NCBI GenBank assembly: GCA_900551325.1
Contig: URVM01000011.1
Span: 1 to 64,000, forward strand
Length of the DNA: 64,000 nucleotides
Direction: 5' to 3'
Source: an uncultured Eubacteriales bacterium
Lineage (GTDB): Bacteria; Bacillota; Clostridia; Lachnospirales; Cellulosilyticaceae
Shown here: positions 52,547 to 61,166 of the stretch, piece by piece
Position numbering within the stretch: position 1 is the stretch's first letter
How the letters are laid out: each line of letters begins with the position of its first letter
Program-made: the position numbers and the translations under genes
The notes under the pieces: model-generated
What the model was told of the DNA's origin: nothing
What the model saw: only the letters and a program-made list of their open reading frames with translations
Database searches by the model: none

Positions 52547-54397
52547 TTATTGCCAAAGTCCTAATCTATCATATTGCATCATCCATAAGGTGTCTTGAAT
52601 AACTCTTTCTTGCTTATTTATTTTATCTATTTCTTTTATACTACCCTTTCCATCTATCACAAAGTGTTCTCCATAAGCAGCTAGTTTCTTTCTTGCCATA
52701 AGCTGATAATTCATATAAGGATCTTTATGATATCCTATATAGTCCATTAATTGACTACTTAAATAAGTAGCATCTATAGTACCAAAGTCTTTTTTAGGTA
52801 GACCATAGTTATTCCATACTACAAAAGGTGTCTCATATAATTTGGAGCAATCTTTCGCATCGAAAGTACCTTCAATATAATGGCTATCTTTATATAAAGC
52901 ATATTGTTCATCTAAGGCTGGTAAATGATCACCATATACTACTATAATAGTAGGCTCTTCTACATTAGAAAAATAGTTCACTAGTTTCTCTAATGCTTTA
53001 TCTGAATCTTTAACACCATTTACATAGGTCGTTAAGCTACTCTTTTGTTCACTACTTAAATTAGGATGACTTACACTTATTCCATTTCCTCTATAAGTAT
53101 CTGAATAAGGCATATGATTTTGCATAGTTACTACATGATAAAAAAGAGGCTCCTCACTTTTCTTCTCATAAATTCTAATAATCTCATCTACTAATTCTTC
53201 ATCAGATACATAACCTCTTTTAAGTTTAGGATTCTCAAAATCTTCACTGGCAATAAAAGTATCAATTCCTAAGTTAGGGTATACTTTATCTCTAGAGAAA
53301 AATTCTTTTTCATATCCATGTAAGGCAAGTGTCTTATATCCTTCTGCCTTTAAAAGTTTTGCAAGGCTTGGTGTATTTTCATTTACAAATTCATTGTAAG
53401 CAATATTGTTAGGTCCAGTAAAATATACGGAGTTTCCTGTAAGTACCTCGTACTCTGTTTGGCAGGTCCTTCCACCATATATAGCAGTTACTATATTTCC
53501 TCCTCCAAACTCTTCTCTATAACTTTTAAAGGAAGCTAATGGATCAGCAGATAATTTTACTTCTTCAAGCTTAGTAACATCAAAGAAAGACTCACTCATT
53601 ATCATAATAACATTAGGTTTCACAAAAGAAGAACTATCCCCCTTTTGGTACTTTCCTAAAATCTTATTGACTTTTTCTTTGGAATAACCCTTAGGCGGCT
53701 GAATCATTGAGTCTATAAGTTCTTGAGTAAAGCCTACTATAAATCCGTTTTCCTTATATTGTTCATTGACTGTTAGATTTGATTTAGAGTTTTTCATACT
53801 TTGCTCTTTAGGACAAACTTTGGCCCCTATAACAGCCGTTGTAAAAAATAGCATAATACACAGTATGCTTCCTGCAAATCTATAACCTTTTCTCCACTCT
53901 ATCCATTTACATTTAAATGCACTTATAATAATGGTTATACATACTAAAACACCTATGACAACTTGTCTTTCAACACGTATATTCATTTCTTTACTAATAC
54001 TTGCAGCTTCTCCAGCTAAAGCTAAGTCAGCAGGTACTAAGTACTCTCCACTGATAATAAACTTATAAAAGGAGATAACACATAAGGTCATATATATACC
54101 ACCTACTATAAGTACACCTGTTCCAAGCCGATTAAATATCATAGAAAAGACTACAAGTAAACTAAAAAGAAGTATCCAGTTAGTTACAAAGCTTATAGGA
54201 TAATGCCACGCCCATTGTATGCTTCCTAGAAAATCTTGTCTAAGTAGTGCCTCACCGCAAAACAAAATCAGCCCACTTAAAATAAGCATCCATACTGTAC
54301 TTAAAGTAAAATATTTGCTTGTAAGCCTTCTATTAACTTTATTACTGTTCGTTTTTATTAGTTTTAGTTTTTCAAATATACTTGGATTTATTTTCAT
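52547..54397 (-). CDS. LTA-synthase-like sulfatase-domain phosphoglycerol transferase
   Basis: The 616-aa protein has five N-terminal membrane segments (residues about 30-195) followed by an extracellular alkaline-phosphatase/sulfatase domain: NVIMIMSESFFDVTKL near residue 265, GGRTCQTEYEVLTG near residue 310 with the presumed Thr nucleophile, and IIVVYGDHLPAL near residue 490. This is the LtaS/MdoB plan, transferring glycerol phosphate to a lipid or glycan at the outer membrane face. Substrate unknown. Flanking genes of unknown function on the same strand may be accessory. Confidence 0.9.
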   Translation of the reverse strand: MKINPSIFEKLKLIKTNSNKVNRRLTSKYFTLSTVWMLILSGLILFCGEALLRQDFLGSIQWAWHYPISFVTNWILLFSLLVVFSMIFNRLGTGVLIVGGIYMTLCVISFYKFIISGEYLVPADLALAGEAASISKEMNIRVERQVVIGVLVCITIIISAFKCKWIEWRKGYRFAGSILCIMLFFTTAVIGAKVCPKEQSMKNSKSNLTVNEQYKENGFIVGFTQELIDSMIQPPKGYSKEKVNKILGKYQKGDSSSFVKPNVIMIMSESFFDVTKLEEVKLSADPLASFKSYREEFGGGNIVTAIYGGRTCQTEYEVLTGNSVYFTGPNNIAYNEFVNENTPSLAKLLKAEGYKTLALHGYEKEFFSRDKVYPNLGIDTFIASEDFENPKLKRGYVSDEELVDEIIRIYEKKSEEPLFYHVVTMQNHMPYSDTYRGNGISVSHPNLSSEQKSSLTTYVNGVKDSDKALEKLVNYFSNVEEPTIIVVYGDHLPALDEQYALYKDSHYIEGTFDAKDCSKLYETPFVVWNNYGLPKKDFGTIDATYLSSQLMDYIGYHKDPYMNYQLMARKKLAAYGEHFVIDGKGSIKEIDKINKQERVIQDTLWMMQYDRLGLWQ

Positions 54398-54424
54398 TTT
54401 CTCACCATATTCCTATAGTTCTCA

Positions 54425-55156
54425 TTATAATATGTTCTTACACCAAGCAAGCATTTCTTCTTTTGACCCCTCTTGGCGGTCTACCACACCTATTAACTGA
54501 TCTTTCCTAGCCCATATACGGTCTTCTTCCTTAGTATACCAGTAGAAACATCCTGCACTTTCTACCTTCTTAGTTAATCGCTCCACTTGGGTACGTCCAA
54601 AAAGCTTTTGTACATGATGATCATAAGCAAGTATTTCATTTCCTTTTTCTACATGGCTTCCATCTTTAATAAGAGAATTTTTATCTACTAAGTCTTGTAC
54701 ATGTAAAAAGGCCTTCTTCTCTTCTTTAGTTGTATATAGAGTAGCTGGACTTAGTACAACTTCATATCTAAGGCCTTCTTCAGCTTCTTCCCAATTATAC
54801 TCTAACACCTTTTCATAAATTGGTATAACTTCTTTATCTTCTAACTGTTCTTCAAATCCCTTTATAAAAGGCTCTACTCTACTTATATATAAGCTATCAC
54901 TTTGTTTAAATAAACTTTCTGCCTTTTGCATCCATTCATAAACTCTTATTTGGTCAAAGAGGAAAATGATACGATTATTTTTAAAGTGATTATATTTAAG
55001 TGGATACTGCATATACTCTAATAATTTCTCTAAATCTTCATAAGCATAAACTTCCCAAGTATCTGCCTTATCAAATTTTACTTCTTTTAATTTATTTTTA
55101 TAATAATCTCCTACATAGATTTCATTTTCATAGACTAAAAATATAATTGTATCCAT
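54425..55156 (-). CDS. Protein of unknown function (243 aa)
   Basis: The protein starts MDTIIFLVYENEIYVGDYYKN and appears cytoplasmic, with repeated patterns such as YAYEDLEKLLEYM and WYTKEEDRIWARKDQLIGVV. No motif is recognised. The ATG at 55156 follows GGATGGAG closely; earlier in-frame ATGs exist at 55165 and 55189, so the exact start is uncertain. It lies 27 bp upstream of the LTA-synthase-like gene and is probably in the same operon. Confidence 0.68.
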   Translation of the reverse strand: MDTIIFLVYENEIYVGDYYKNKLKEVKFDKADTWEVYAYEDLEKLLEYMQYPLKYNHFKNNRIIFLFDQIRVYEWMQKAESLFKQSDSLYISRVEPFIKGFEEQLEDKEVIPIYEKVLEYNWEEAEEGLRYEVVLSPATLYTTKEEKKAFLHVQDLVDKNSLIKDGSHVEKGNEILAYDHHVQKLFGRTQVERLTKKVESAGCFYWYTKEEDRIWARKDQLIGVVDRQEGSKEEMLAWCKNIL

Positions 55157-55318
55157 AATCTCCATCCTATTCTTTTCATTTAGAATCATTAACTATTGTA
55201 TACCTATTTTTCCAATTAGACTACATTAATTTCTTATAGTATTTATGTACTTAACTTGCTATAATAGAATAAAATAAAAAGATATGTAAAAATGTATGAA
55301 ACAACGAGGTGATTGATC

Positions 55319-55717
55319 ATGTCCTCCACTTATGAGGAAGTATGTACCCTTTTATCAAAAGGGAAGTTTAAACAAGCAGAATCCTGGCTTATAAGTCATC
55401 CTAATAAAGATGATAAATGGCATTTTCTATATAGTAAAGTTTTAATGCGTAAATCTTGGTTTGACTCTGCTAAAAGTCATTTAGAAAAGGCTATTGCCTT
55501 AAATCCTACAAATGAAGGCTATAAACAACATTTGGCACAGTTTATGGCACGTCCTGGTCGTTATAGTAATGATTATTATAATGGTGGGCATTATAGAAGA
55601 CGTAGTGGCTGTTGCTGTTGTTGCTGTGACGATGCTTGTAACTTTAGTTGTTTAGATCTTCTTTGTTTAGATACTTGCTGCGAATGTATGGGCGGAGATC
55701 TCATAAGTTGTATTTAG
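55319..55717 (+). CDS. TPR-like protein with poly-cysteine C-terminus
   Basis: The 132-aa protein has a TPR-like helical region (EEVCTLLSKGKFKQAESWLISHP and SAKSHLEKAIALNPTNEGYKQH, residues about 5-80), a short Tyr/Arg-rich linker, and a C-terminus with six consecutive cysteines (residues about 95-100) followed by nine or so more in CNFSCLDLLCLDTCCECMGGDLISC. I recall similar proteins, sometimes with a J-domain, beside DUF5685 genes in clostridia. Start: ATG at 55319 after GAGGTGATTGATC; the open frame reaches a TTG two codons earlier. The next gene starts 12 bp downstream. Confidence 0.82.
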   Translation: MSSTYEEVCTLLSKGKFKQAESWLISHPNKDDKWHFLYSKVLMRKSWFDSAKSHLEKAIALNPTNEGYKQHLAQFMARPGRYSNDYYNGGHYRRRSGCCCCCCDDACNFSCLDLLCLDTCCECMGGDLISCI

Positions 55718-55729
55718 AGGAGGCTTTAT

Positions 55730-56623
55730 ATGTTCGGTTATATTACACCCCTTAAAGAGGAATTAAAAGTCCGAGAGCATGAAGCCTTTAAAGCCTACTA
55801 CTGTGGACTTTGCTCTCATATTAAACAAAACTTTGGTCAAGTACCTCGTATGGTACTTAACTATGACTTAGTTGCTCTAGCCCTTTTGTTAGATGGTTTA
55901 AGTCCTAATAAAGCTTATTTACAAAAACGTACGTGTATGGTTCATCCGTTAAAGACAAAACCTATGATTGTTAATAATGAAGCACTAAGCTATGCTGCAA
56001 GTATGAATGTATCTTTAGCTTACTATAAGCTTCTAGATGATATACAAGATGAAGGTAGTTTAAAAAGTGAAGCCCTAGCTTCTTTACTTAAACCCTATAG
56101 TCTTAAGTTTAGCCCAGAAGTAACTAAAATTAATCACTTGATTGAAAGAGAACTTCATAATCTTCATGAATTAGAAACTTCTAAGGACTTTACTTCTATT
56201 GATGAAATTAGTCATCCTTCAAGTTTGATTGTAGCAAATATATTAAAGTACTACCCATTCCAATTTGCAGATGATAGCCCATCACTTAGAAAGAAACTAT
56301 TTGACTTTGGTTATGCTCTTGGTAAATGGATTTATATTATTGATGCATTAGATGACCTTGAAAAAGATATGAAGTCAAATAAATTTAATCCTATTTGTGT
56401 TCTTTACAACCAAGAAAACTTTAGTTATAGCACACTTATTACTAAAGTACGTGAACCTATAAGCTTTACTTTATTAAATTGTGGTTATACCTGTAGTGAA
56501 CTTTTAAAGTCACTACCACTTAAACGTCACCGTGTTATATTAAATAATATAATTAATCTTGGTATGATGGATAAATACAATAAAATTATTTCAACTTGTA
56601 CACACTGTAAAGGAGGTAAGTAA
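55730..56623 (+). CDS. DUF5685-type helical protein with Asp-rich and CxxC motifs
   Basis: The 297-aa protein has N-terminal FKAYYCGLCSHIKQNFGQVPRMVLNYDLVAL (Cys25, Cys28) and TCMVHP (Cys69), and a C-terminal CTHC. Two Asp-rich motifs are seen: LLDDIQDE at residues 101-108 and IIDALDDLEKDMKSNKFNP at 203-221. The latter, following GYALGKW, resembles the second Asp motif of squalene/phytoene synthases (LQLTNILRDVGED...). Family assignment to DUF5685 is from memory; an isoprenoid-synthase-like fold is my inference. It is second in a tight three-gene operon. An AGGAGG site precedes the ATG. Confidence 0.82.
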   Translation: MFGYITPLKEELKVREHEAFKAYYCGLCSHIKQNFGQVPRMVLNYDLVALALLLDGLSPNKAYLQKRTCMVHPLKTKPMIVNNEALSYAASMNVSLAYYKLLDDIQDEGSLKSEALASLLKPYSLKFSPEVTKINHLIERELHNLHELETSKDFTSIDEISHPSSLIVANILKYYPFQFADDSPSLRKKLFDFGYALGKWIYIIDALDDLEKDMKSNKFNPICVLYNQENFSYSTLITKVREPISFTLLNCGYTCSELLKSLPLKRHRVILNNIINLGMMDKYNKIISTCTHCKGGK

Positions 56624-57163
56624 ATGTCTACAAAACAACTTGTAACAGGTAGTATTTTAACAGCTATCACTCTACTTATTTTGTATATGACTTTACTTAT
56701 TCCAACCAATACACTAGCTTTACTTACCCTAGCTTCTATTACAGTTCCTGTTGCACTTATAAGGGAGAATATTAAAACCTCTCTTTTAGTTTATATAACC
56801 TCTAGTCTACTGGGGGTTATTCTTTTACCTTTAAATATTAGTCTACTTTATATTTTATTTTTTGGTTGTTATGGTCTTATTAAACATTTTATCGAAAGAC
56901 TTAACCGTCTTCCTTTAGAATGGCTATTAAAATTTATCTTTTTTAATATTATGCTTATAGTAGGCTATACCTTCTTTGAGAATGTAATTACTCCAGGAAG
57001 TTTGGATGGACTTATTCATTTGATTAATAAGCTCCTTCCCAATTTAAATTTTCCTCCTATTCTTATTGCTTTCATCTTAGCTCAAGGGTGCCTTGTAGTC
57101 TATGATTATGCCTTTACCCTTTTAATTGATTTTTATTATACTTACTTAGATAAACATTTATAA
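56624..57163 (+). CDS. Integral membrane protein, ECF-S-component-like or DUF2232-like
   Basis: The 179-aa protein begins one base after the preceding stop codon and has five to six hydrophobic segments. The opening LVTGSILTAITLLILYMTLLIP and the segment ITVPVALIRENIKTSLLVYITSSLLGVILLP recall ECF transporter S components or the YybS/DUF2232 family. Ribosome site GGAGG lies nine bases before the ATG, inside the end of the previous gene. Its position suggests it works with the TPR/poly-Cys and DUF5685-type proteins. Confidence 0.8.
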   Translation: MSTKQLVTGSILTAITLLILYMTLLIPTNTLALLTLASITVPVALIRENIKTSLLVYITSSLLGVILLPLNISLLYILFFGCYGLIKHFIERLNRLPLEWLLKFIFFNIMLIVGYTFFENVITPGSLDGLIHLINKLLPNLNFPPILIAFILAQGCLVVYDYAFTLLIDFYYTYLDKHL

Positions 57164-57168
57164 ATGCC

Positions 57169-57210
57169 AAAAGGCTATGTGCTTCTTTTACCAAAGCACA
57201 TAGCCTTTTA
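57169..57210. terminator. Bidirectional terminator after the DUF5685 operon
   Basis: AAAAGGCTATGTGCTT pairs perfectly with AAGCACATAGCCTTTT around a 9-nt loop. It overlaps the stop of the minus-strand gene at 57208. Confidence 0.92.
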
Positions 57211-58878
57211 CTTACTCCATAAATGTGAAGGAACAAACCCAAATAATACTGGTGCTGACGAGCCATTTGGTAGCATATAAGTCCACTTAGCTGTATCTTG
57301 TCCTTTTACTTTACCTATAAGAGCTGCTAACTTTTTGCTACTGAGTACATTTTCACTTGGTACATCAAAAACCTTTTGATTATTCCATTTGATTGAACCA
57401 AGATAGCTACCTCCTCTAGCATTAAGAATAACTCCCATATCCTCTTTACTTTTTAATTCTATTTCAATAGGTAAACCATAGTTACCTTTATTATTAACAA
57501 TCGCTCCTGTTAAGGCATCTTTACCTACTAACCATTCATCCTCATTGCCACCTATAACAATTTTACCTGGATTCTTTAAATCTTGTATATTGATACTATA
57601 GTGTCGTTCTATTACATCAAAAGTACCTCTAATATGCATACCTCTCTCTAAAGGTGCAAGTTTAGATATATTCTCCATCTTTGACTGTAAATCCATACTT
57701 ACAACCATCCAAGTTATAGGGCCACTACTTTCAAAATCCAAAGTACCAGATATAACTTCTCCCTTGTTCCAAGGTTTTATATTAGAACTATCATAAATGC
57801 AAGTTGGAGTACCTGGCATAATAGCATAAACTTTTTCTGCCCTACCTTCAAAATATTCTCTTACTGCTGTTTGACCTGTCTTTAATATGTTCTTATGTGG
57901 TCCTTTAATAACTTCATCTTTTACCTTAAGTTCTATTGGTTCATTACTAGATGTAGTAGCAACTACCATTAACTTTTTAGGTATAGTCCCCTCATTTAAA
58001 TGGTGTACTACTAATCTTCCCTTTCCTACACTTGTATCTTTGTAGAGTATTCCACTAGAATTAATAGTTTCTGGCGAATTACTTACTATAAGAGTCCCTG
58101 GTATATCTTCAACTTTTACATCTTCTAAAGCATCAAAAGTATTGTAATCCTTATCAATATAATCTTCTAATAAATCTCCTTGCTTACCTTTATTGAAAAG
58201 ATATAATCCATTTCTTTCGATTTGTTCATTACTTACTTTAACAGTACAAATTCCTTTATTAGACCAATTTCCCCATTCATCTTGAAGTTCTAAAGTTACT
58301 TCGTAGGTTCCTGCTTTACTAAAATATTTAGGTTTACTAGATACAACATTGCTACCTGTTGTTATATTTTTATAACGCCATTTTTGACTTTGAATGCTAA
58401 GCTCATTTGTATTACTAAAATCATATATAAAATTTATCTTTTCACCTATATCATAAGTATCTTCTTCTGTCTTAAAACTTGTAATCGTAAAAGGCTCTAA
58501 AGGCTTAATCTCTAGCTTTTGACTAGTCCAATCACTCCAAGTTCCTTTTGAATCTTTAACACGCAGAAACACTTCCCTCTTCCCTGGGTCTACACCTTTT
58601 AATAAAGAAGAAATATTACTAGCTGTTTTTTTCTTTCCATTTATAAGAGTCATCCATTCCTTTTTGACAATCTTGTTACCACTTTTACTATAACTCTTTT
58701 CCTCTACTGTAATAGGTTCACTCTGTTGGTAACTCTCCTTTGTAAAAGTAAAAGCCGCAATCGGCTTTTCTACATGAACCTTTCCTTCCTCTCCATATAA
58801 ACTCACTGGCACTAGCATACATATGAGGTATAGTATTATTATCTTTCTTATTTTTTCCGTTTGTATTATGCTCTTCAT
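57208..58878 (-). CDS. Secreted protein with PKD-like repeats, paralog of the 48610 protein
   Basis: The 556-aa protein has a signal peptide (about 1-28), two PKD/Ig-like domains (about 37-215; VKDSKGTWSDWTSQKLEI, EVTLELQDEWGNWSNKG) and a long C-terminal domain (about 225-556) ending MLPNGSSAPVLFGFVPSHLW. It matches the protein at 48610 over this whole length (for example SNSPE, GKGR-VHH, RG-F) but lacks the CAO-N domain and acidic linker. No catalytic motif is evident. An AGGAGG site precedes the ATG. Extracellular structural or binding function is inferred. Confidence 0.83.
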   Translation of the reverse strand: MKSIIQTEKIRKIIILYLICMLVPVSLYGEEGKVHVEKPIAAFTFTKESYQQSEPITVEEKSYSKSGNKIVKKEWMTLINGKKKTASNISSLLKGVDPGKREVFLRVKDSKGTWSDWTSQKLEIKPLEPFTITSFKTEEDTYDIGEKINFIYDFSNTNELSIQSQKWRYKNITTGSNVVSSKPKYFSKAGTYEVTLELQDEWGNWSNKGICTVKVSNEQIERNGLYLFNKGKQGDLLEDYIDKDYNTFDALEDVKVEDIPGTLIVSNSPETINSSGILYKDTSVGKGRLVVHHLNEGTIPKKLMVVATTSSNEPIELKVKDEVIKGPHKNILKTGQTAVREYFEGRAEKVYAIMPGTPTCIYDSSNIKPWNKGEVISGTLDFESSGPITWMVVSMDLQSKMENISKLAPLERGMHIRGTFDVIERHYSINIQDLKNPGKIVIGGNEDEWLVGKDALTGAIVNNKGNYGLPIEIELKSKEDMGVILNARGGSYLGSIKWNNQKVFDVPSENVLSSKKLAALIGKVKGQDTAKWTYMLPNGSSAPVLFGFVPSHLWSK

Positions 58879-59149
58879 TTATCCTCCTGTTTGCGTCTTT
58901 CTTCTTTTGTTTATCTTATCTTTTTCTATTATTTATCTTTATTCTAGATATCTTTTGTATATTTCTTTGTATATTATTTTTTATAGTCCCTAATACTCAT
59001 TATATCTTTTTATTGTATCATTTATTTACTGTCTTTAAAATATTATTACTCCCATTCTTCTCTTTATTATATTTAATATATGATTGAACATTTTTACTAA
59101 GTAATTAGTATTTAGCTACTCCTAAATATGAAGGACATCTAAGCAATAG
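58879..59149. other. AT-rich intergenic region without a recognised gene
   Basis: The gap between the PKD-like gene and the azoreductase (58879-59270) is strongly AT-rich. I see short T-rich runs and TTTATC-type words but no open frame with a ribosome site. The only recognisable element in the gap is the terminator at 59150-59196. Confidence 0.5.
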
Positions 59150-59196
59150 AAAAAGAGCTATAAAGCCCTAAATAATCTCAGGTCTTATAGCTCTTC
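59150..59196 (-). terminator. Terminator after the azoreductase gene
   Basis: AGAGCTATAA pairs with TTATAGCTCT, with further inner pairing. On the minus strand it is followed by TTTTTCTATT, about 75 nt after the stop codon. Confidence 0.78.
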
Positions 59197-59270
59197 CTAT
59201 ATGTGTTATATTACTTATTCTTCTACAAAGACTATTTATATAACTCTTTCTAGTTTCTACTAATTTTTAA

Positions 59271-59867
59271 CTAAAATGATTTGGCAATTTCTTTTGCTTC
59301 TTGAATGCCTTCATTTACTTTACCTTCAACATCTGCACCAATAAGGTCTACGTTTTCTATAGCAAGTGTCTCAACATCTGTTACACCAAAGAAACCTAAT
59401 ATTGTTTTTAAGTATCTATCACCCATTTCATATGGTGCATTAGCGTATTCTCCACCTCTTGATACAATATGAACAGCTTTTTTGTTTTCTAAAAGTCCTA
59501 CTGGGCCTTCTGCTGTATATTTAAATGTAATACCTGTTACACTTATATAATCAATATAAGCTTTTAATATTGCAGGTATGCTTAAATTCCACATTGGTGC
59601 TGCAATAACATACTTATCTGCTTCTGCAAATTGGTAAGCATATTTTAAGATTGGGTCATTTTTACTTTCATCTGTTTTAGGTCCAAAAACTCTTCCTAAA
59701 TCTGCTGGTCTTAGAAAATCTATTTTTTCTTCATATAAGTCTAATGTAATCACTTCATCATTAGGATTAGCTTTTTTGTATTCTTCTATAAATTGATCAG
59801 ATACTTTAAAAGTTCTTGATTCACCTTCTGGTTTGATGTTTGCTTTAATATATAATAATTTGCTCAT
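59271..59867 (-). CDS. FMN-dependent NADH-azoreductase (AzoR family)
   Basis: This 198-aa flavodoxin-fold enzyme reduces quinones or azo compounds with NADH. Features are LYIKANIKPEGESRTFKVSDQFIEEY at the N-terminus, FAEADKYVIAAPMWNLSIPAILKAYIDYI near residue 88 (the flavin-binding PMWNxSIP), and HIVSRGGEYAN near residue 133. An AAGGAGAT site precedes the ATG. It lies 42 bp downstream of a MarR gene and is probably its target. Confidence 0.93.
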   Translation of the reverse strand: MSKLLYIKANIKPEGESRTFKVSDQFIEEYKKANPNDEVITLDLYEEKIDFLRPADLGRVFGPKTDESKNDPILKYAYQFAEADKYVIAAPMWNLSIPAILKAYIDYISVTGITFKYTAEGPVGLLENKKAVHIVSRGGEYANAPYEMGDRYLKTILGFFGVTDVETLAIENVDLIGADVEGKVNEGIQEAKEIAKSF

Positions 59868-59909
59868 AATTTATCTCCTTAAGTTTCACTATATTCTAGT
59901 TTTAATTTG

Positions 59910-60371
59910 TTATTCATTACATTCAACACAACCTTTAGCATTATGGAGATTTTTAAGTATTTTTTTTAGTGCATTTAATACATAAATATACTCTTCTACT
60001 GAAAATCTTTCTCCATAAAGTTCTCGCATTTCTTGATAGGCTTCATTAACTAAAGGTGCAATTTCATTTCCCTTCTCTGTTAAATATAGCTTGTAAGCAC
60101 GCTTATCTTCTAAATCTTTTTCACGCCTTACATAACCAACCTTCTCTAAATGTGTAATGGCTTTGGTTGTTGTTGCCTTTCCAATATGCAACATCTTGCT
60201 TAATTCAGTTTGACTTATACCTTGATGATTACAAATAACATATAAAAAATCTTGTTGACCACTTCCAATATCATAGCCTTCAAATTTTTTATTAATAATA
60301 CATTGGGAATATCTATAAATACCCGCTATATATTTTCCAAGTGATTCTTTTTCCAAAGTATTCTCCTCCAA
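59910..60371 (-). CDS. MarR family transcriptional regulator
   Basis: The 153-aa protein has the MarR winged helix with QQDFLYVICNHQGISQTELSKMLHIGKATTTKAITHLEKVGYVRREKDLEDKRAYKLYLTEKG (residues about 38-100), flanked by dimerisation helices. Cysteines near the C-terminus (CVEC) and Cys24 might sense redox or electrophiles. It precedes the azoreductase and has an inverted-repeat operator upstream. The ATG is preceded by GGAGG. Confidence 0.93.
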   Translation of the reverse strand: MEENTLEKESLGKYIAGIYRYSQCIINKKFEGYDIGSGQQDFLYVICNHQGISQTELSKMLHIGKATTTKAITHLEKVGYVRREKDLEDKRAYKLYLTEKGNEIAPLVNEAYQEMRELYGERFSVEEYIYVLNALKKILKNLHNAKGCVECNE

Positions 60372-60430
60372 TTAGTTGCATCTGAAACTAAATTAAATAT
60401 AACACATCTTATTTCTAAATGCAACTAATT
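60370..60430 (-). promoter_or_regulatory. Candidate MarR operator(s) upstream of marR-azoR
   Basis: A 12-bp inverted repeat AATTAGTTGCAT (60370-60381) and ATGCAACTAATT (60419-60430) are 37 nt apart. The first arm also begins a 20-bp imperfect palindrome, TTAGTTGCATCTGAAACTAA (60372-60391), typical of MarR sites. It overlaps the likely ribosome site and leader of the MarR gene, so autorepression is plausible. Confidence 0.65.
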
Positions 60431-60617
60431 TTCATTTCCTTTTTTATAATTTTTTACTCACTTTAACCTTTATAAGTAACTGATGTTTCCTATTTAATAC
60501 TTATCTACTTATATGTGTTCAATTCCTATATTAATTCTTTTATAGTACTTTATTTTATTTTTGTTATAAATCTGGTAGTTAGCTTACCAATTTAATCATC
60601 CTTTTTAAATATAAAAT

Positions 60618-60657
60618 AAAGACTATATCTATTGATTATCACTAGATATAGTCTTTT
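60618..60657. terminator. Hairpin terminator without a neighbouring gene end
   Basis: AAAGACTATATCTA pairs with TAGATATAGTCTTT around an 11-nt loop, with T-rich sequence on the plus side. Neither adjacent annotated gene ends here. The rest of the gap 60431-60797 is AT-rich with no clear gene, so the hairpin may end an unannotated transcript. Confidence 0.65.
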
Positions 60658-60797
60658 AACTATTTATTTAACACTATAATTATATTTGAGAGTCTATATT
60701 ATTCATAAACCTAGAACTACTCCAACTTTACTTATCTGTATAAAATCTTACCTTTGTAACATAATAGATATCATAAATACTGAAAGGAGTGGATATT

Positions 60798-61082
60798 ATG
60801 AGTCATTTTAATTTTACTGTTTCTTATTTAGATTCCAATGGTGAAAAGCATGATAAACAAGTTTGTTTAGATAGCGTAGACTATGCAAAGCATTGCGAAA
60901 AAAACTATTCAGTTCTTATGCAAAATTATCCTCCAGATCAAGCAGAAAAACACATTCTAGCTACTAAAAAAACTTATATTCAAGAAACTATTGCTAATCA
61001 ATTTAGTGAGCATACACCTTTAAAATATGATATTACAGAGATGATTAATACATTAGATACAGATATAAAGGTAGGTCAATAG
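60798..61082 (+). CDS. Small hydrophilic protein of unknown function (94 aa)
   Basis: It begins MSHFNFTVSYLDSNGEKHDKQVCLD, with short beta segments followed by helices rich in Lys, Glu and Thr. No signal peptide, membrane segment or catalytic motif is visible. The ATG at 60798 follows GAAAGGAGTGG; a GTG three codons upstream abuts that site. It is monocistronic, followed by a terminator. Family not recognised. Confidence 0.75.
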   Translation: MSHFNFTVSYLDSNGEKHDKQVCLDSVDYAKHCEKNYSVLMQNYPPDQAEKHILATKKTYIQETIANQFSEHTPLKYDITEMINTLDTDIKVGQ

Positions 61083-61127
61083 GCCAACTAATAATTCTCC
61101 CATAAATAATTATATTATTTCACTTAG

Positions 61128-61166
61128 CTATTAACTAGATTCACATATATCTAGTTAATAGTTTTT
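61128..61166. terminator. Bidirectional terminator between the small gene and the GHL10 gene
   Basis: CTATTAACTAGAT pairs perfectly with ATCTAGTTAATAG around an 8-nt loop, followed by TTTTT. The two genes converge here. Confidence 0.9.
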
